Below, one piece after another: positions 55,352 to 64,000 of a DNA stretch of 64,000 bases (position 1 is its first letter; each line of letters starts with the position of its first letter). The stretch is from Gammaproteobacteria bacterium (GTDB lineage Bacteria; Pseudomonadota; Gammaproteobacteria; Steroidobacterales; JABDKV01). A program made the translations under genes and the position numbers. Location of the stretch: positions 62,001 through 126,000 of the forward strand of contig JAOTXU010000005.1 in the NCBI GenBank assembly GCA_029862165.1, in the 5' to 3' direction. The notes under the pieces are model-generated. The model ran no database searches. It saw nothing but the letters and a program-made list of their open reading frames with translations, and was not told the DNA's origin.

Positions 55352-58300
55352 ATGTATAAGTGCAGCAGTCTCTTGAAGGCAACCGGCAGTATGGTCTTGC
55401 TTGCAACGCTGTGGGCGTCGGCGGCAACGGCCTTTCCCACCTATAGCGCTGACCCGGTAGCCAATACGGGCAATTGTGCCAACTGCCACGGCGACTTCAA
55501 CGGTGACACTTACACATCTCTCAGGGACGGCACCAACTGGGGCATGAACCTGATGAACGGGCACAACAGTTTCATCGACGGCGGGTTTGTCGAGCAGTGC
55601 CAGACTTGTCATACGTCTCCGGGTGCAGTGCCGGTGTTTACCGACGATTCCGGCGGGCCGACCCGGGTGCAGAGTTGTTCAGGTTGTCACGGACGCGACG
55701 AGGACGTTACTCCAAATGACGGCGCGTTTGGCGGGCCAGGGCCGGGGCGCAGCGACGGACTGCGGGCACATCATGCCAGTGCTGGCGTCACTGTGTGCGC
55801 GGGCTGCCACTCCGCGGATGCTGTCCAGGTGGGTGAAGAGGTTGAGCCATTCAACTACAGGCCCGATGGTGGCAATGTTCTTGCGCTGACGGATAGTTGC
55901 GCGGATGGCCAGTTCGGTCCGGATGGATTAGACAATGACGGTGACGGAGCCACTGACGGCGCCGACTCCGACTGCGTGAGCAACCAGGCTCCAACCGCGG
56001 ATCCCAACGGACCCTACAACGCGCAAGTCGGGGATACCATTACGTTCGATGGATCAGGTTCCAACGATCCCGACGGCACCATCGTGTCCTATGACTGGGA
56101 TTTTGGTGATGGCACCGCAATGGGCATGGGCGCGAACCCGACGCACACCTACGGTTCTGCGGGTACCTTCACTGTCACGTTGACCGTGACCGATGATGGC
56201 GGCCTGACCGACACCGCGACGACTACGGCGACAATTACGGCTCAACCGATGCCACCAGTTTCTGATCCCAATGGGCCGTACAGCGGTCAAGTTGGCGATA
56301 GCATCGCGTTTGACGGTTCCGGTTCATCCGATCCGGACGGCAGTATCGTCTCTTATATGTGGGATTTCGGGGATGGCACCGCGATGGGTATGGGCGCGAC
56401 CCCGACGCACAGCTACGGTTCTGCGGGTACCTTTACCGTCACGCTGACGGTCACCGACAACGACGGTCTGACCGATAGCGCTTCAACCACGGCGACGATA
56501 TCGGCACAGCCGCAACCACCAGTTTCTGCTCCCAACGGGCCGTATGGCGCCCAAGTGGGAGAAAGCATCACGTTTGACGGATCAGGTTCTTCCGATCCGG
56601 ACGGCAGTATCGTCAGCTATGACTGGGACTTCGGTGATGGCGGTACGGGCACGGGCGTGAACCCGAGCTATGCCTATGGCGCCGATGGGACGTTTACCGT
56701 CACGCTAACGGTCACCGACAACGATGGTCTTACTAACAGCGCTTCGACGACGGCGACAATTTCGGCACAACCTGTGCCACCAACGGCCGATCCCAACGGA
56801 CCGTACAGTGCACAAGTTGGTGAGAGCATCACATTTGACGGATCAGGTTCTTCCGATCCGGATGGCAGTATCGTCAGCTATGACTGGGACTTCGGTGATG
56901 GCGGCACCGGCACGGGCGTGAACCCAAGCTATGCCTACAGCGCCGATGGGACGTTTACCGTCACGCTGACGGTCACCGACAACGACGGTCTTACTAACAG
57001 CGCTACAACGACAGCGACGATATCGGCACAACCGCAACCACCGGTTGCCGATCCCAACGGGCCGTATGGCGCGCAAGTGGGAGAAAGCATCACGTTTGAC
57101 GGATCAGGTTCTTCCGATCCCGACGGCAGTATCGTCAGCTATGACTGGGACTTCGGCGATGGCGGCACCGGCACGGGCGTGAGTCCGAGTTATGCCTATG
57201 GCGCCGAAGGGAGCTTTACCGTCACGCTGACGGTGACCGACAACGACGGTCTTACTAACAGTGCTACAACGACAGCGACGATATCGGCACAACCGCAACC
57301 ACCGGTTGCTGATCCTAATGGACCCTACAGCGGACAAGTTGGCGATAACATTGCGTTCGATGGATCAGGTTCTTCCGATCCCGACGGCAGCATCGTGTCC
57401 TACGACTGGGACTTCGGTGACGGCGGTACCGGCACGGGCGTGGCACCGATGCACACGTACTCAGTCGACGGCGTCTTTACCGTTACGCTTACGGTCACCG
57501 ACAACGACGGGCTGACCGGCAGCGCTTCCACGACGGCGACGATATCGGCACAACCCGTGGCACCGACGGCCGATCCGAATGGGCCATACGCAGCCCAGGT
57601 CGGGGAAAGCATCACATTTGATGGTTCAGGTTCTTCCGATCCGGACGGCAATATCGTCACCTACGCTTGGGACTTTGGTGATGGCACCGCAATGGGTACC
57701 GGTGTGATGCCGACACATGCCTATAGTGCCGCGGGTACCTATGACGTGACGCTGACCGTCACGGACAGCGACGGGCTCACCGACACCGCGAGTACGACGG
57801 CGACGATATCGCAGGTACAACCGTTGCCACCGATTTCCGATCCCAATGGACCCTACACTGGGACTGTGGGTTCACCTGTCAGCTTCGACGGCAGCGGTTC
57901 GTCTGACCCGGACGGCAACATCGTGTCCTATGCCTGGGACTTCGGCGATGGTACCGCAATGGGTATGGGAGCAGCGCCGACGCACACCTATGGAGCTGCG
58001 GACACCTATACCGTTACGCTCACGGTGACCGACAACGACGGTCTTAGCAACACTGCAAGTACAACCGCGACGATCCGGGAGCCGGGTGGTGGCGGTGAAG
58101 GCTGTTCGCCGGGCTACTGGAAGCAAAGCCAACACTTTGATTCCTGGGCTGCGCCTTACGCGCCCGATACGTCTTTCGGTGCCGTGTTCGACGATGCGTA
58201 CCGAGGACTGACCCTGTTGGCCGTGGCTGCTCAACGCGGTAACGATCTCAATGCCCTGGGTCGGCAGACAGTCGCGGCATTGCTCAACGCTGCGTCCCCG

Positions 58301-58825
58301 GATGTCAGTTATGACCTCACGGTCGATGAAGTGATAACGGCATTCAACGACGTGTATCCGGGCAGTAAGAACGACTATAAGCAGCTACTAGGTTTCTTCA
58401 AGGGCTTCAATTCCCAGGTCTGCCCATTGACCGAAGATGATGATGACGAAGATGAGCTCCCCAGGCAGGCCAGGAGCCCGAACCCGGCAAGCGGTGCGTC
58501 CAATGTCACAACCGACGTGGTATTGAGTTGGACGGCCGGAACCCGCACTGAGTCACAGGAGGTTTACTTCGGTACATCAGTCAACCCGCCGTTGGTGAGC
58601 ACGCAGACGGGGTCGAGCTATGATCCCGGAACGTTGACCGAGGGCACGACGTATTACTGGCGTGTGGATGGGGTCAACAGCTTCGGCACCACAACGGGTA
58701 GTCTCTGGAGCTTCAGCACTGGCGACGGCGGAATGTGCGGCCTGCGCGGTGAGTCCTGTACTGTAGACAGCGATTGCTGTTCGAACAAGTGTAAGGACAA
58801 GAGTGGGGTCAAGACCTGCAACTAG
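55352..58825 (+). CDS. Giant exported PKD-repeat tetraheme protein, copy 2 (chimeric gene)
   Basis: A 1157-residue secreted protein. Signal peptide about residues 1-27 (ending ATA); heme sites CANCH 42-46, CQTCH 83-87, CSGCH 109-113, CAGCH 149-153; LDNDGDG motif; eight PKD domains of 87 residues (from 55988 to about 58085); then the same SPGYWK, Ig/FN3-like and Cys-rich tail as copy 1. Residues 1 to about 546 are identical to copy 3 and residues from about 521 to the end are identical to copy 1, with a shared 77-bp join at 56912-56988. It is thus a fusion made by the tandem duplication. GGGAG precedes the ATG at 55352; an in-frame upstream start (55316) is rejected. Confidence 0.87.
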   Translation: MYKCSSLLKATGSMVLLATLWASAATAFPTYSADPVANTGNCANCHGDFNGDTYTSLRDGTNWGMNLMNGHNSFIDGGFVEQCQTCHTSPGAVPVFTDDSGGPTRVQSCSGCHGRDEDVTPNDGAFGGPGPGRSDGLRAHHASAGVTVCAGCHSADAVQVGEEVEPFNYRPDGGNVLALTDSCADGQFGPDGLDNDGDGATDGADSDCVSNQAPTADPNGPYNAQVGDTITFDGSGSNDPDGTIVSYDWDFGDGTAMGMGANPTHTYGSAGTFTVTLTVTDDGGLTDTATTTATITAQPMPPVSDPNGPYSGQVGDSIAFDGSGSSDPDGSIVSYMWDFGDGTAMGMGATPTHSYGSAGTFTVTLTVTDNDGLTDSASTTATISAQPQPPVSAPNGPYGAQVGESITFDGSGSSDPDGSIVSYDWDFGDGGTGTGVNPSYAYGADGTFTVTLTVTDNDGLTNSASTTATISAQPVPPTADPNGPYSAQVGESITFDGSGSSDPDGSIVSYDWDFGDGGTGTGVNPSYAYSADGTFTVTLTVTDNDGLTNSATTTATISAQPQPPVADPNGPYGAQVGESITFDGSGSSDPDGSIVSYDWDFGDGGTGTGVSPSYAYGAEGSFTVTLTVTDNDGLTNSATTTATISAQPQPPVADPNGPYSGQVGDNIAFDGSGSSDPDGSIVSYDWDFGDGGTGTGVAPMHTYSVDGVFTVTLTVTDNDGLTGSASTTATISAQPVAPTADPNGPYAAQVGESITFDGSGSSDPDGNIVTYAWDFGDGTAMGTGVMPTHAYSAAGTYDVTLTVTDSDGLTDTASTTATISQVQPLPPISDPNGPYTGTVGSPVSFDGSGSSDPDGNIVSYAWDFGDGTAMGMGAAPTHTYGAADTYTVTLTVTDNDGLSNTASTTATIREPGGGGEGCSPGYWKQSQHFDSWAAPYAPDTSFGAVFDDAYRGLTLLAVAAQRGNDLNALGRQTVAALLNAASPDVSYDLTVDEVITAFNDVYPGSKNDYKQLLGFFKGFNSQVCPLTEDDDDEDELPRQARSPNPASGASNVTTDVVLSWTAGTRTESQEVYFGTSVNPPLVSTQTGSSYDPGTLTEGTTYYWRVDGVNSFGTTTGSLWSFSTGDGGMCGLRGESCTVDSDCCSNKCKDKSGVKTCN
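55988..58085 (+). repeat. PKD-domain tandem array, 8 units of 261 bp
   Basis: Eight in-frame units of 261 bp. The first three and most of the fourth come from the copy 3 type array, the remainder from the copy 1 type array. Confidence 0.9.
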
Positions 58826-58839
58826 GTAGCAAGTGACAA

Positions 58840-58878
58840 AGAAAGGGCCGGGTTGCCGCGTGGCAGCCCGGCCTTTCT
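58840..58878. terminator. Bidirectional terminator, copy 2
   Basis: Identical to the hairpin at 53435-53473, between convergent PKD gene 2 and hemN copy 2. Confidence 0.85.
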
Positions 58879-58940
58879 TGTGCTTTCTTTCTGCCACTCA
58901 GTAGCAGTGGAAACGATTGCGGGGAGCGCTAGTGATTTAC

Positions 58941-60332
58941 CTAGATAGCCCGGGAGTAACGCGTATTGTCTTGAGAAGTTGGCAGGTAGCGGTCAAATAC
59001 CATACCGATGCTGCGTAACAGCAGCCGTCCTTTAGAAGTGATGTGAATAGCCTTGTCATCGACGACAATCAGGCCATCGTCAGCGAGCGGCTGTAGTTTT
59101 GCCAGTTCCGGTTCAAAATAGTCGCTGAATACGATCGAAAACTCTCGCTCGATTTCCGCAAATGTCATCGCGTCGTAACACATTAATTTCTGAATAACCC
59201 GGGCTCGTAGCTTGTCGTCATCATCCAGACTCAGCCCGCGTTTTACCGGGATGTTTCCCTGGCTAATTTGCTCCTCGTACTCGATCGTCGAGAGTGAATT
59301 CTGTACATAGCTGCCACCGATGTTACCGATCGCGCTTACGCCCAGGCCGATCAAGTCACAGTTGGCGTGCGTTGAATACCCCTGGAAATTCCTCTGTAGC
59401 GAATGGTTCTGTTGTGCGCTGACCAGCTCATCATCCGGCAGTGCGAAGTGATCCATTCCGATATAAACGTAACCCGCGCCTGTCAGTTTGTCGATGGTGT
59501 GGTGGAGGATGTCGAGCTTCTCTTTGGGTTGCGGGATGTCCTCATCCCGAATCATGCGCTGCCCTTTAAATCGCTCCGGCAGGTGCGCATAGTTGTAAAT
59601 AGCTAGCCGGTTTGGCTGCATATCGATGACTTTGTCGAGCGTCTGATCGAAGCTCTTGACGCTCTGGTGTGGCAGGCCGTATATCAGGTCGAACGAGATT
59701 GAACGGAACCCGTTCTGTTGGGCACGTATCAGTAGTGTCTTGATCTGATCTGCGCTTTGAATCCGGTTCACGGCTTTCTGCACGACCGCGTCGAAGTCCT
59801 GTACGCCCAGACTCATGCGATTAAATCCAAGTTCCGCGAGCAGCTCAATCTCGGCTCGGCCAACAGTTCGTGGATCGACTTCAATTGAGAACTGACGACT
59901 GTCGCTCTCATCGAACCGGAAACTTCGATGTAGCGCCCGCATCAGACTACGCAATTGCGGCTCGTCCAGGTAAGTCGGTGTGCCACCACCGAAATGCAGC
60001 TGCTCGACGCTGCGCGCCGAATCGAAAAGCTCCGCCTGCATCTCAATCTCCCGATGCAGGGCGTGCAAATAATTTTGCACGCGCGACGCATTACGGGTCA
60101 CGATCTTATTGCATCCGCAGTAATAGCAAAGGGCGTGGCAAAACGGGATATGCACATATACCGACAACGGTTTTTGCGATGCATTGCTGATACGCGCATG
60201 ACGACGATACTCGTCGAGACCAAAATCATCGTGAAACTGCAGAGCGGTCGGATAGGACGTGTATCTCGGGCCCCGTCCGTCGTATCGGATAACCAGGTCC
60301 TCGTCAAAGCAGACGGCGTTCTGAATAGTCAT
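58941..60332 (-). CDS. hemN: Oxygen-independent coproporphyrinogen III oxidase, copy 2
   Basis: Encodes a 463-residue protein identical to the product of the gene 5,405 bp to the left, including the C65/C69/C72 radical-SAM cluster. It is convergent with PKD gene 2 and divergent from PKD gene 3. No mutation distinguishes the copies, so both should be functional and the duplication recent, unless the assembly created it. Confidence 0.93.
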   Translation of the reverse strand: MTIQNAVCFDEDLVIRYDGRGPRYTSYPTALQFHDDFGLDEYRRHARISNASQKPLSVYVHIPFCHALCYYCGCNKIVTRNASRVQNYLHALHREIEMQAELFDSARSVEQLHFGGGTPTYLDEPQLRSLMRALHRSFRFDESDSRQFSIEVDPRTVGRAEIELLAELGFNRMSLGVQDFDAVVQKAVNRIQSADQIKTLLIRAQQNGFRSISFDLIYGLPHQSVKSFDQTLDKVIDMQPNRLAIYNYAHLPERFKGQRMIRDEDIPQPKEKLDILHHTIDKLTGAGYVYIGMDHFALPDDELVSAQQNHSLQRNFQGYSTHANCDLIGLGVSAIGNIGGSYVQNSLSTIEYEEQISQGNIPVKRGLSLDDDDKLRARVIQKLMCYDAMTFAEIEREFSIVFSDYFEPELAKLQPLADDGLIVVDDKAIHITSKGRLLLRSIGMVFDRYLPTSQDNTRYSRAI

Positions 60333-60756
60333 ACTAGTTAATTATCTCGTATCGATCCGGTGGTGCCTATGAGTAAAAACCGCAATAGTCTGACATCAAC
60401 TTGGCCAGGTGCTTATGTCCAATTGGATAGTCTGATGTTAAAGAATAACTATCAGACAAACAAAGGCACATTAAGTTGTAACCGCCTTGACAGGGCAACA
60501 CAGCCCGATAAGCTATACGGATAGAACTATCCACTCCAAAACAACAAGCGTGACGTCGCTTCGAACGATTAGCCACGCTGGACCGAGACAGTATTGACTA
60601 GGGGAGCCAGGACAATAAGCACCCGCGACCACGACCATGTCGGTCGTGCCCGATCGTCAGACGTCTCCACATATACCTTGAGTTCGGAAATGATGAATCC
60701 CATCGTTACCGGCGGAAGTTTTGGCACCACAACAGGAACTCGAAAGGGAGCAACCC
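60333..60756. promoter_or_regulatory. Divergent hemN / PKD-gene promoter region, copy 2
   Basis: Second copy of the 424-bp region, with the same inverted repeat (60430-60457) and leader hairpin (60630-60648). In the inferred ancestral order this would be the original promoter of both hemN and PKD gene 3. Confidence 0.5.
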
Positions 60757-63700
60757 ATGTATAAGTGCAGCAGTCTCTTGAAGGCAACCGGCAGTATGGT
60801 CTTGCTTGCAACGCTGTGGGCGTCGGCGGCAACGGCCTTTCCCACCTATAGCGCTGACCCGGTAGCCAATACGGGCAATTGTGCCAACTGCCACGGCGAC
60901 TTCAACGGTGACACTTACACATCTCTCAGGGACGGCACCAACTGGGGCATGAACCTGATGAACGGGCACAACAGTTTCATCGACGGCGGGTTTGTCGAGC
61001 AGTGCCAGACTTGTCATACGTCTCCGGGTGCAGTGCCGGTGTTTACCGACGATTCCGGCGGGCCGACCCGGGTGCAGAGTTGTTCAGGTTGTCACGGACG
61101 CGACGAGGACGTTACTCCAAATGACGGCGCGTTTGGCGGGCCAGGGCCGGGGCGCAGCGACGGACTGCGGGCACATCATGCCAGTGCTGGCGTCACTGTG
61201 TGCGCGGGCTGCCACTCCGCGGATGCTGTCCAGGTGGGTGAAGAGGTTGAGCCATTCAACTACAGGCCCGATGGTGGCAATGTTCTTGCGCTGACGGATA
61301 GTTGCGCGGATGGCCAGTTCGGTCCGGATGGATTAGACAATGACGGTGACGGAGCCACTGACGGCGCCGACTCCGACTGCGTGAGCAACCAGGCTCCAAC
61401 CGCGGATCCCAACGGACCCTACAACGCGCAAGTCGGGGATACCATTACGTTCGATGGATCAGGTTCCAACGATCCCGACGGCACCATCGTGTCCTATGAC
61501 TGGGATTTTGGTGATGGCACCGCAATGGGCATGGGCGCGAACCCGACGCACACCTACGGTTCTGCGGGTACCTTCACTGTCACGTTGACCGTGACCGATG
61601 ATGGCGGCCTGACCGACACCGCGACGACTACGGCGACAATTACGGCTCAACCGATGCCACCAGTTTCTGATCCCAATGGGCCGTACAGCGGTCAAGTTGG
61701 CGATAGCATCGCGTTTGACGGTTCCGGTTCATCCGATCCGGACGGCAGTATCGTCTCTTATATGTGGGATTTCGGGGATGGCACCGCGATGGGTATGGGC
61801 GCGACCCCGACGCACAGCTACGGTTCTGCGGGTACCTTTACCGTCACGCTGACGGTCACCGACAACGACGGTCTGACCGATAGCGCTTCAACCACGGCGA
61901 CGATATCGGCACAGCCGCAACCACCAGTTTCTGCTCCCAACGGGCCGTATGGCGCCCAAGTGGGAGAAAGCATCACGTTTGACGGATCAGGTTCTTCCGA
62001 TCCGGACGGCAGTATCGTCAGCTATGACTGGGACTTCGGTGATGGCGGTACGGGCACGGGCGTGAACCCGAGCTATGCCTATGGCGCCGATGGGACGTTT
62101 ACCGTCACGCTAACGGTCACCGACAACGATGGTCTTACTAACAGCGCTTCGACGACGGCGACAATTTCGGCACAACCTGTGCCACCAACGGCCGATCCCA
62201 ACGGACCGTACAGTGCACAAGTTGGTGAGAGCATCACATTTGACGGATCAGGTTCTTCCGATCCGGATGGCAGTATCGTCAGCTATGACTGGGACTTCGG
62301 TGATGGCGGCACCGGCACGGGCGTGAACCCAAGCTATGCCTACAGCGCCGATGGGACGTTTACCGTCACGCTGACGGTCACCGACAACGACGGCCTTACT
62401 AACAGCGCTACAACGACAGCGACGATATCGGCACAACCGCAACCACCGGTTGCGGATCCCAATGGGCCGTATGGCGCCCAAGTGGGAGAAAGCATCACGT
62501 TTGACGGATCAGGTTCTTCCGATCCGGACGGCAGTATCGTCAGCTATGACTGGGACTTCGGCGATGGCGGTACCGGTACGGGCGTGAGTCCGAGTTATGC
62601 CTATGGCGCCGAAGGGAGCTTTACCGTCACGCTGACGGTCACCGACAACGACGGTCTTACTAACAGCGCTACAACGACAGCGACGATTTCAGCACAACCG
62701 CAACCACCGGTTGCCGATCCCAACGGGCCGTATGGCGCCCAAGTGGGAGAAAGCATCACATTCGATGGTTCAGGTTCCGTTGATCCGGACGGCAGCATCG
62801 TTTCCTATGACTGGGACTTCGGCGATGGCGGTACCGGTACGGGCGTGAGTCCGAGTTATGCCTATGGCGCCGAAGGGAGCTTTACCGTCACGCTGACGGT
62901 CACCGACAACGACGGTCTTAGCAATAGCGCTACAACGACAGCGACGATTTCAGCACAACCGCAACCACCGGTTGCCGATCCCAACGGGCCGTATGGCGCG
63001 CAAGTGGGGGAAAGCATTACGTTTGACGGATCAGGTTCTTCCGATCCGGACGGCAGTATCGTCAGCTATGACTGGGACTTTGGTGATGGCGGTACCGGTA
63101 CGGGCGTGAGTCCGAGTTATGCCTATGGCGCCGAAGGGAGCTTTACCGTCACGCTGACGGTCACCGACAACGACGGTCTTAGCAACAGCGCTTCGACTAC
63201 AGCGACGATTTCGGCACAACCGCAACCACCGGTTGCCGATCCTAATGGACCCTACAGCGGACAAGTTGGCGACAACATTGCGTTCGATGGATCAGGTTCT
63301 TCCGATCCCGACGGTAGCATCGTGACCTATGACTGGGACTTCGGTGACGGCGGTACCGGCGCTGGCGTGGCACCGATGCACACGTACTCAGTCGACGGTG
63401 TCTTTACCGTTACGCTTACTGTCACGGACAACGACGGTCTAAGTAGTTCCAACACAACATCGGCTACGATTACCCCGGCTGTCGGCAACATCCCGCCCAC
63501 GGCCGATGCCAACGGTCCTTATAACGGTACGGAACGCCGACCGGTGCAGTTCTCCAGCGCAGGCTCCATGGATTCGGATGGCACCATCGTTGCCTATCTC
63601 TGGGATTTCGGTGACGGCAGCACGTCCACCGATGCAAATCCGACGCACGACTATCTAGCGGCAGCGACCTATGACGTCACTTTGACAGTTACTGATGACG

Positions 63701-64000
63701 CCGGTGCTACCGGTAGTGATTCAACAACAGCGACGATCGAAGCGATGCAGGTCAACATGCCGCCGGTCGCTGACCCGAATGGTCCGTATTCCGGATTTAT
63801 CGGTGACACCATCACCTTTGACGGCAGCGGATCGTTTGATCCCGATGGCACAATCATGCGCTATGACTGGGACTTCGGTGACGGCGGCATGGCCTTGGAC
63901 GGTGGTGCAATGCCTACACACACCTATGCAGCCGCGGGCACCTACACCGTCACGTTGACTGTGATTGACGATATGGGTGAGACCGGCGAGACCGGCAGCG
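60757..64000 (+). CDS. Giant exported PKD-repeat tetraheme protein, copy 3 (partial, runs off window)
   Basis: Open from the ATG at 60757 to the window end (1081 full codons, no stop). Signal peptide, the four heme sites and the first three and most of the fourth PKD domain are identical to copy 2. After the divergence point at 62394 the array continues with its own units: three nearly identical QPPVADPNGPYGAQ-type domains, one SGQVGDN-type, then two diverged domains (TERRPVQFSSAGSMDSDG and FIGDTITFDGSGSFDPDG), giving at least ten. Diverged units near the end suggest an older C-terminal region that differs from copies 1 and 2. GGGAG precedes the start. Confidence 0.85.
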   Translation, partial: MYKCSSLLKATGSMVLLATLWASAATAFPTYSADPVANTGNCANCHGDFNGDTYTSLRDGTNWGMNLMNGHNSFIDGGFVEQCQTCHTSPGAVPVFTDDSGGPTRVQSCSGCHGRDEDVTPNDGAFGGPGPGRSDGLRAHHASAGVTVCAGCHSADAVQVGEEVEPFNYRPDGGNVLALTDSCADGQFGPDGLDNDGDGATDGADSDCVSNQAPTADPNGPYNAQVGDTITFDGSGSNDPDGTIVSYDWDFGDGTAMGMGANPTHTYGSAGTFTVTLTVTDDGGLTDTATTTATITAQPMPPVSDPNGPYSGQVGDSIAFDGSGSSDPDGSIVSYMWDFGDGTAMGMGATPTHSYGSAGTFTVTLTVTDNDGLTDSASTTATISAQPQPPVSAPNGPYGAQVGESITFDGSGSSDPDGSIVSYDWDFGDGGTGTGVNPSYAYGADGTFTVTLTVTDNDGLTNSASTTATISAQPVPPTADPNGPYSAQVGESITFDGSGSSDPDGSIVSYDWDFGDGGTGTGVNPSYAYSADGTFTVTLTVTDNDGLTNSATTTATISAQPQPPVADPNGPYGAQVGESITFDGSGSSDPDGSIVSYDWDFGDGGTGTGVSPSYAYGAEGSFTVTLTVTDNDGLTNSATTTATISAQPQPPVADPNGPYGAQVGESITFDGSGSVDPDGSIVSYDWDFGDGGTGTGVSPSYAYGAEGSFTVTLTVTDNDGLSNSATTTATISAQPQPPVADPNGPYGAQVGESITFDGSGSSDPDGSIVSYDWDFGDGGTGTGVSPSYAYGAEGSFTVTLTVTDNDGLSNSASTTATISAQPQPPVADPNGPYSGQVGDNIAFDGSGSSDPDGSIVTYDWDFGDGGTGAGVAPMHTYSVDGVFTVTLTVTDNDGLSSSNTTSATITPAVGNIPPTADANGPYNGTERRPVQFSSAGSMDSDGTIVAYLWDFGDGSTSTDANPTHDYLAAATYDVTLTVTDDAGATGSDSTTATIEAMQVNMPPVADPNGPYSGFIGDTITFDGSGSFDPDGTIMRYDWDFGDGGMALDGGAMPTHTYAAAGTYTVTLTVIDDMGETGETGS
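61393..64000 (+). repeat. PKD-domain tandem array, at least 10 units of about 261 bp (open at window end)
   Basis: Units begin about every 261 bp from 61393. Units 5 to 7 (about 62437-63219) are very similar to each other at nucleotide level; units 9 and 10 are clearly diverged and slightly longer. Confidence 0.9.

Larger units (their letters stand above)
51507..56988. repeat. Left block of a 5,405-bp-period tandem duplication
   Basis: Compared by eye at offset 5405, this block equals 56912-62393. The last mismatch on the left is at 51506, the first on the right at 56989 versus 62394. Corresponding translations in several frames are identical between the two blocks. It contains the 3' part of PKD gene 1, hemN, the divergent promoter region and the 5' part of PKD gene 2. 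Confidence 0.9.
56912..62393. repeat. Right block of the 5,405-bp-period tandem duplication
   Basis: Equal to 51507-56988 as far as compared. The two blocks overlap by 77 bp (56912-56988); that stretch is also the sequence shared by PKD gene 1 (51507-51583) and PKD gene 3 (62317-62393), and marks where the crossover joined them. Confidence 0.9.

Noticed and set aside
51507..62393. Transposon or IS-mediated origin of the 5.4-kb duplication
   Set aside because: No transposase, terminal inverted repeats or target-site duplications were found; the junction lies within homologous PKD sequence, which suffices for unequal recombination.

Overview
The window looks like a chromosomal segment of a gammaproteobacterium, probably a marine or sediment lineage with respiratory or extracellular electron-transfer capacity. 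The best taxonomic clue is the block uvrY-type regulator, uvrC, pgsA, tRNA-Gly(GCC), tRNA-Cys(GCA), tRNA-Leu(UAA) at 24.9-29.1 kb, which has the same gene and tRNA order as Escherichia coli uvrY-uvrC-pgsA-glyW-cysT-leuZ. Class II fumarase, isocitrate lyase, isocitrate dehydrogenase, PEP-CTERM proteins and many CxxCH cytochromes fit this. A genus cannot be named from the sequence alone.

Layout. 0-2.8 kb: fumC, a NUDIX CoA pyrophosphatase and mazG. 2.9-5.9 kb: an envelope-stress-like operon (glycine-zipper protein, PepSY protein, OmpR-type regulator, histidine kinase) preceded by an 11-bp-period direct repeat. 5.9-11.7 kb: DUF4386 membrane protein, slipin/NfeD pair, M1 aminopeptidase lipoprotein. 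11.7-15.6 kb: DUF4382 lipoprotein and an ECF sigma / anti-sigma-like / DUF4097 operon. 15.6-24.8 kb: ALDH7-type dehydrogenase, class II DAHP synthase, TPR lipoprotein, patatin, isocitrate lyase, a small exported protein, isocitrate dehydrogenase. 24.9-29.1 kb: the uvrY-udg-uvrC-pgsA-tRNA block. 29.2-35.4 kb: loosely packed accessory genes, including two adjacent PEP-CTERM-type proteins. 35.5-39.0 kb: a polyamine-binding-like periplasmic lipoprotein coupled to a dCACHE-like/HAMP-GGDEF-EAL receptor.

From 39.3 kb to the right end lies the most unusual region. An apparent operon (39.3-48.1 kb) encodes two NHL beta-propeller lipoproteins, a tetraheme, a nona-heme, a triheme and a twelve-site c-type cytochrome (28 heme sites in all) and one outer-membrane beta-barrel. 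This is the parts list expected of a porin-cytochrome conduit through the outer membrane. It is followed by three giant exported proteins, each with four CxxCH sites at the N-terminus and then a long array of near-identical 87-residue PKD domains (14, 8 and at least 10). The two complete ones end in a SPGYWK domain, an Ig/FN3-like domain and a knottin-like six-cysteine tail. Two identical hemN genes lie between them on the opposite strand.

The hemN-containing segment is a perfect tandem duplication with a 5,405-bp period. The identity blocks are 51507-56988 and 56912-62393 and share a 77-bp join inside a PKD repeat. The middle giant gene is therefore a chimera: its 5' half equals the third gene and its 3' half equals the first. 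This is either a very recent unequal crossover between PKD repeats or an assembly artefact. The third giant gene runs off the window.
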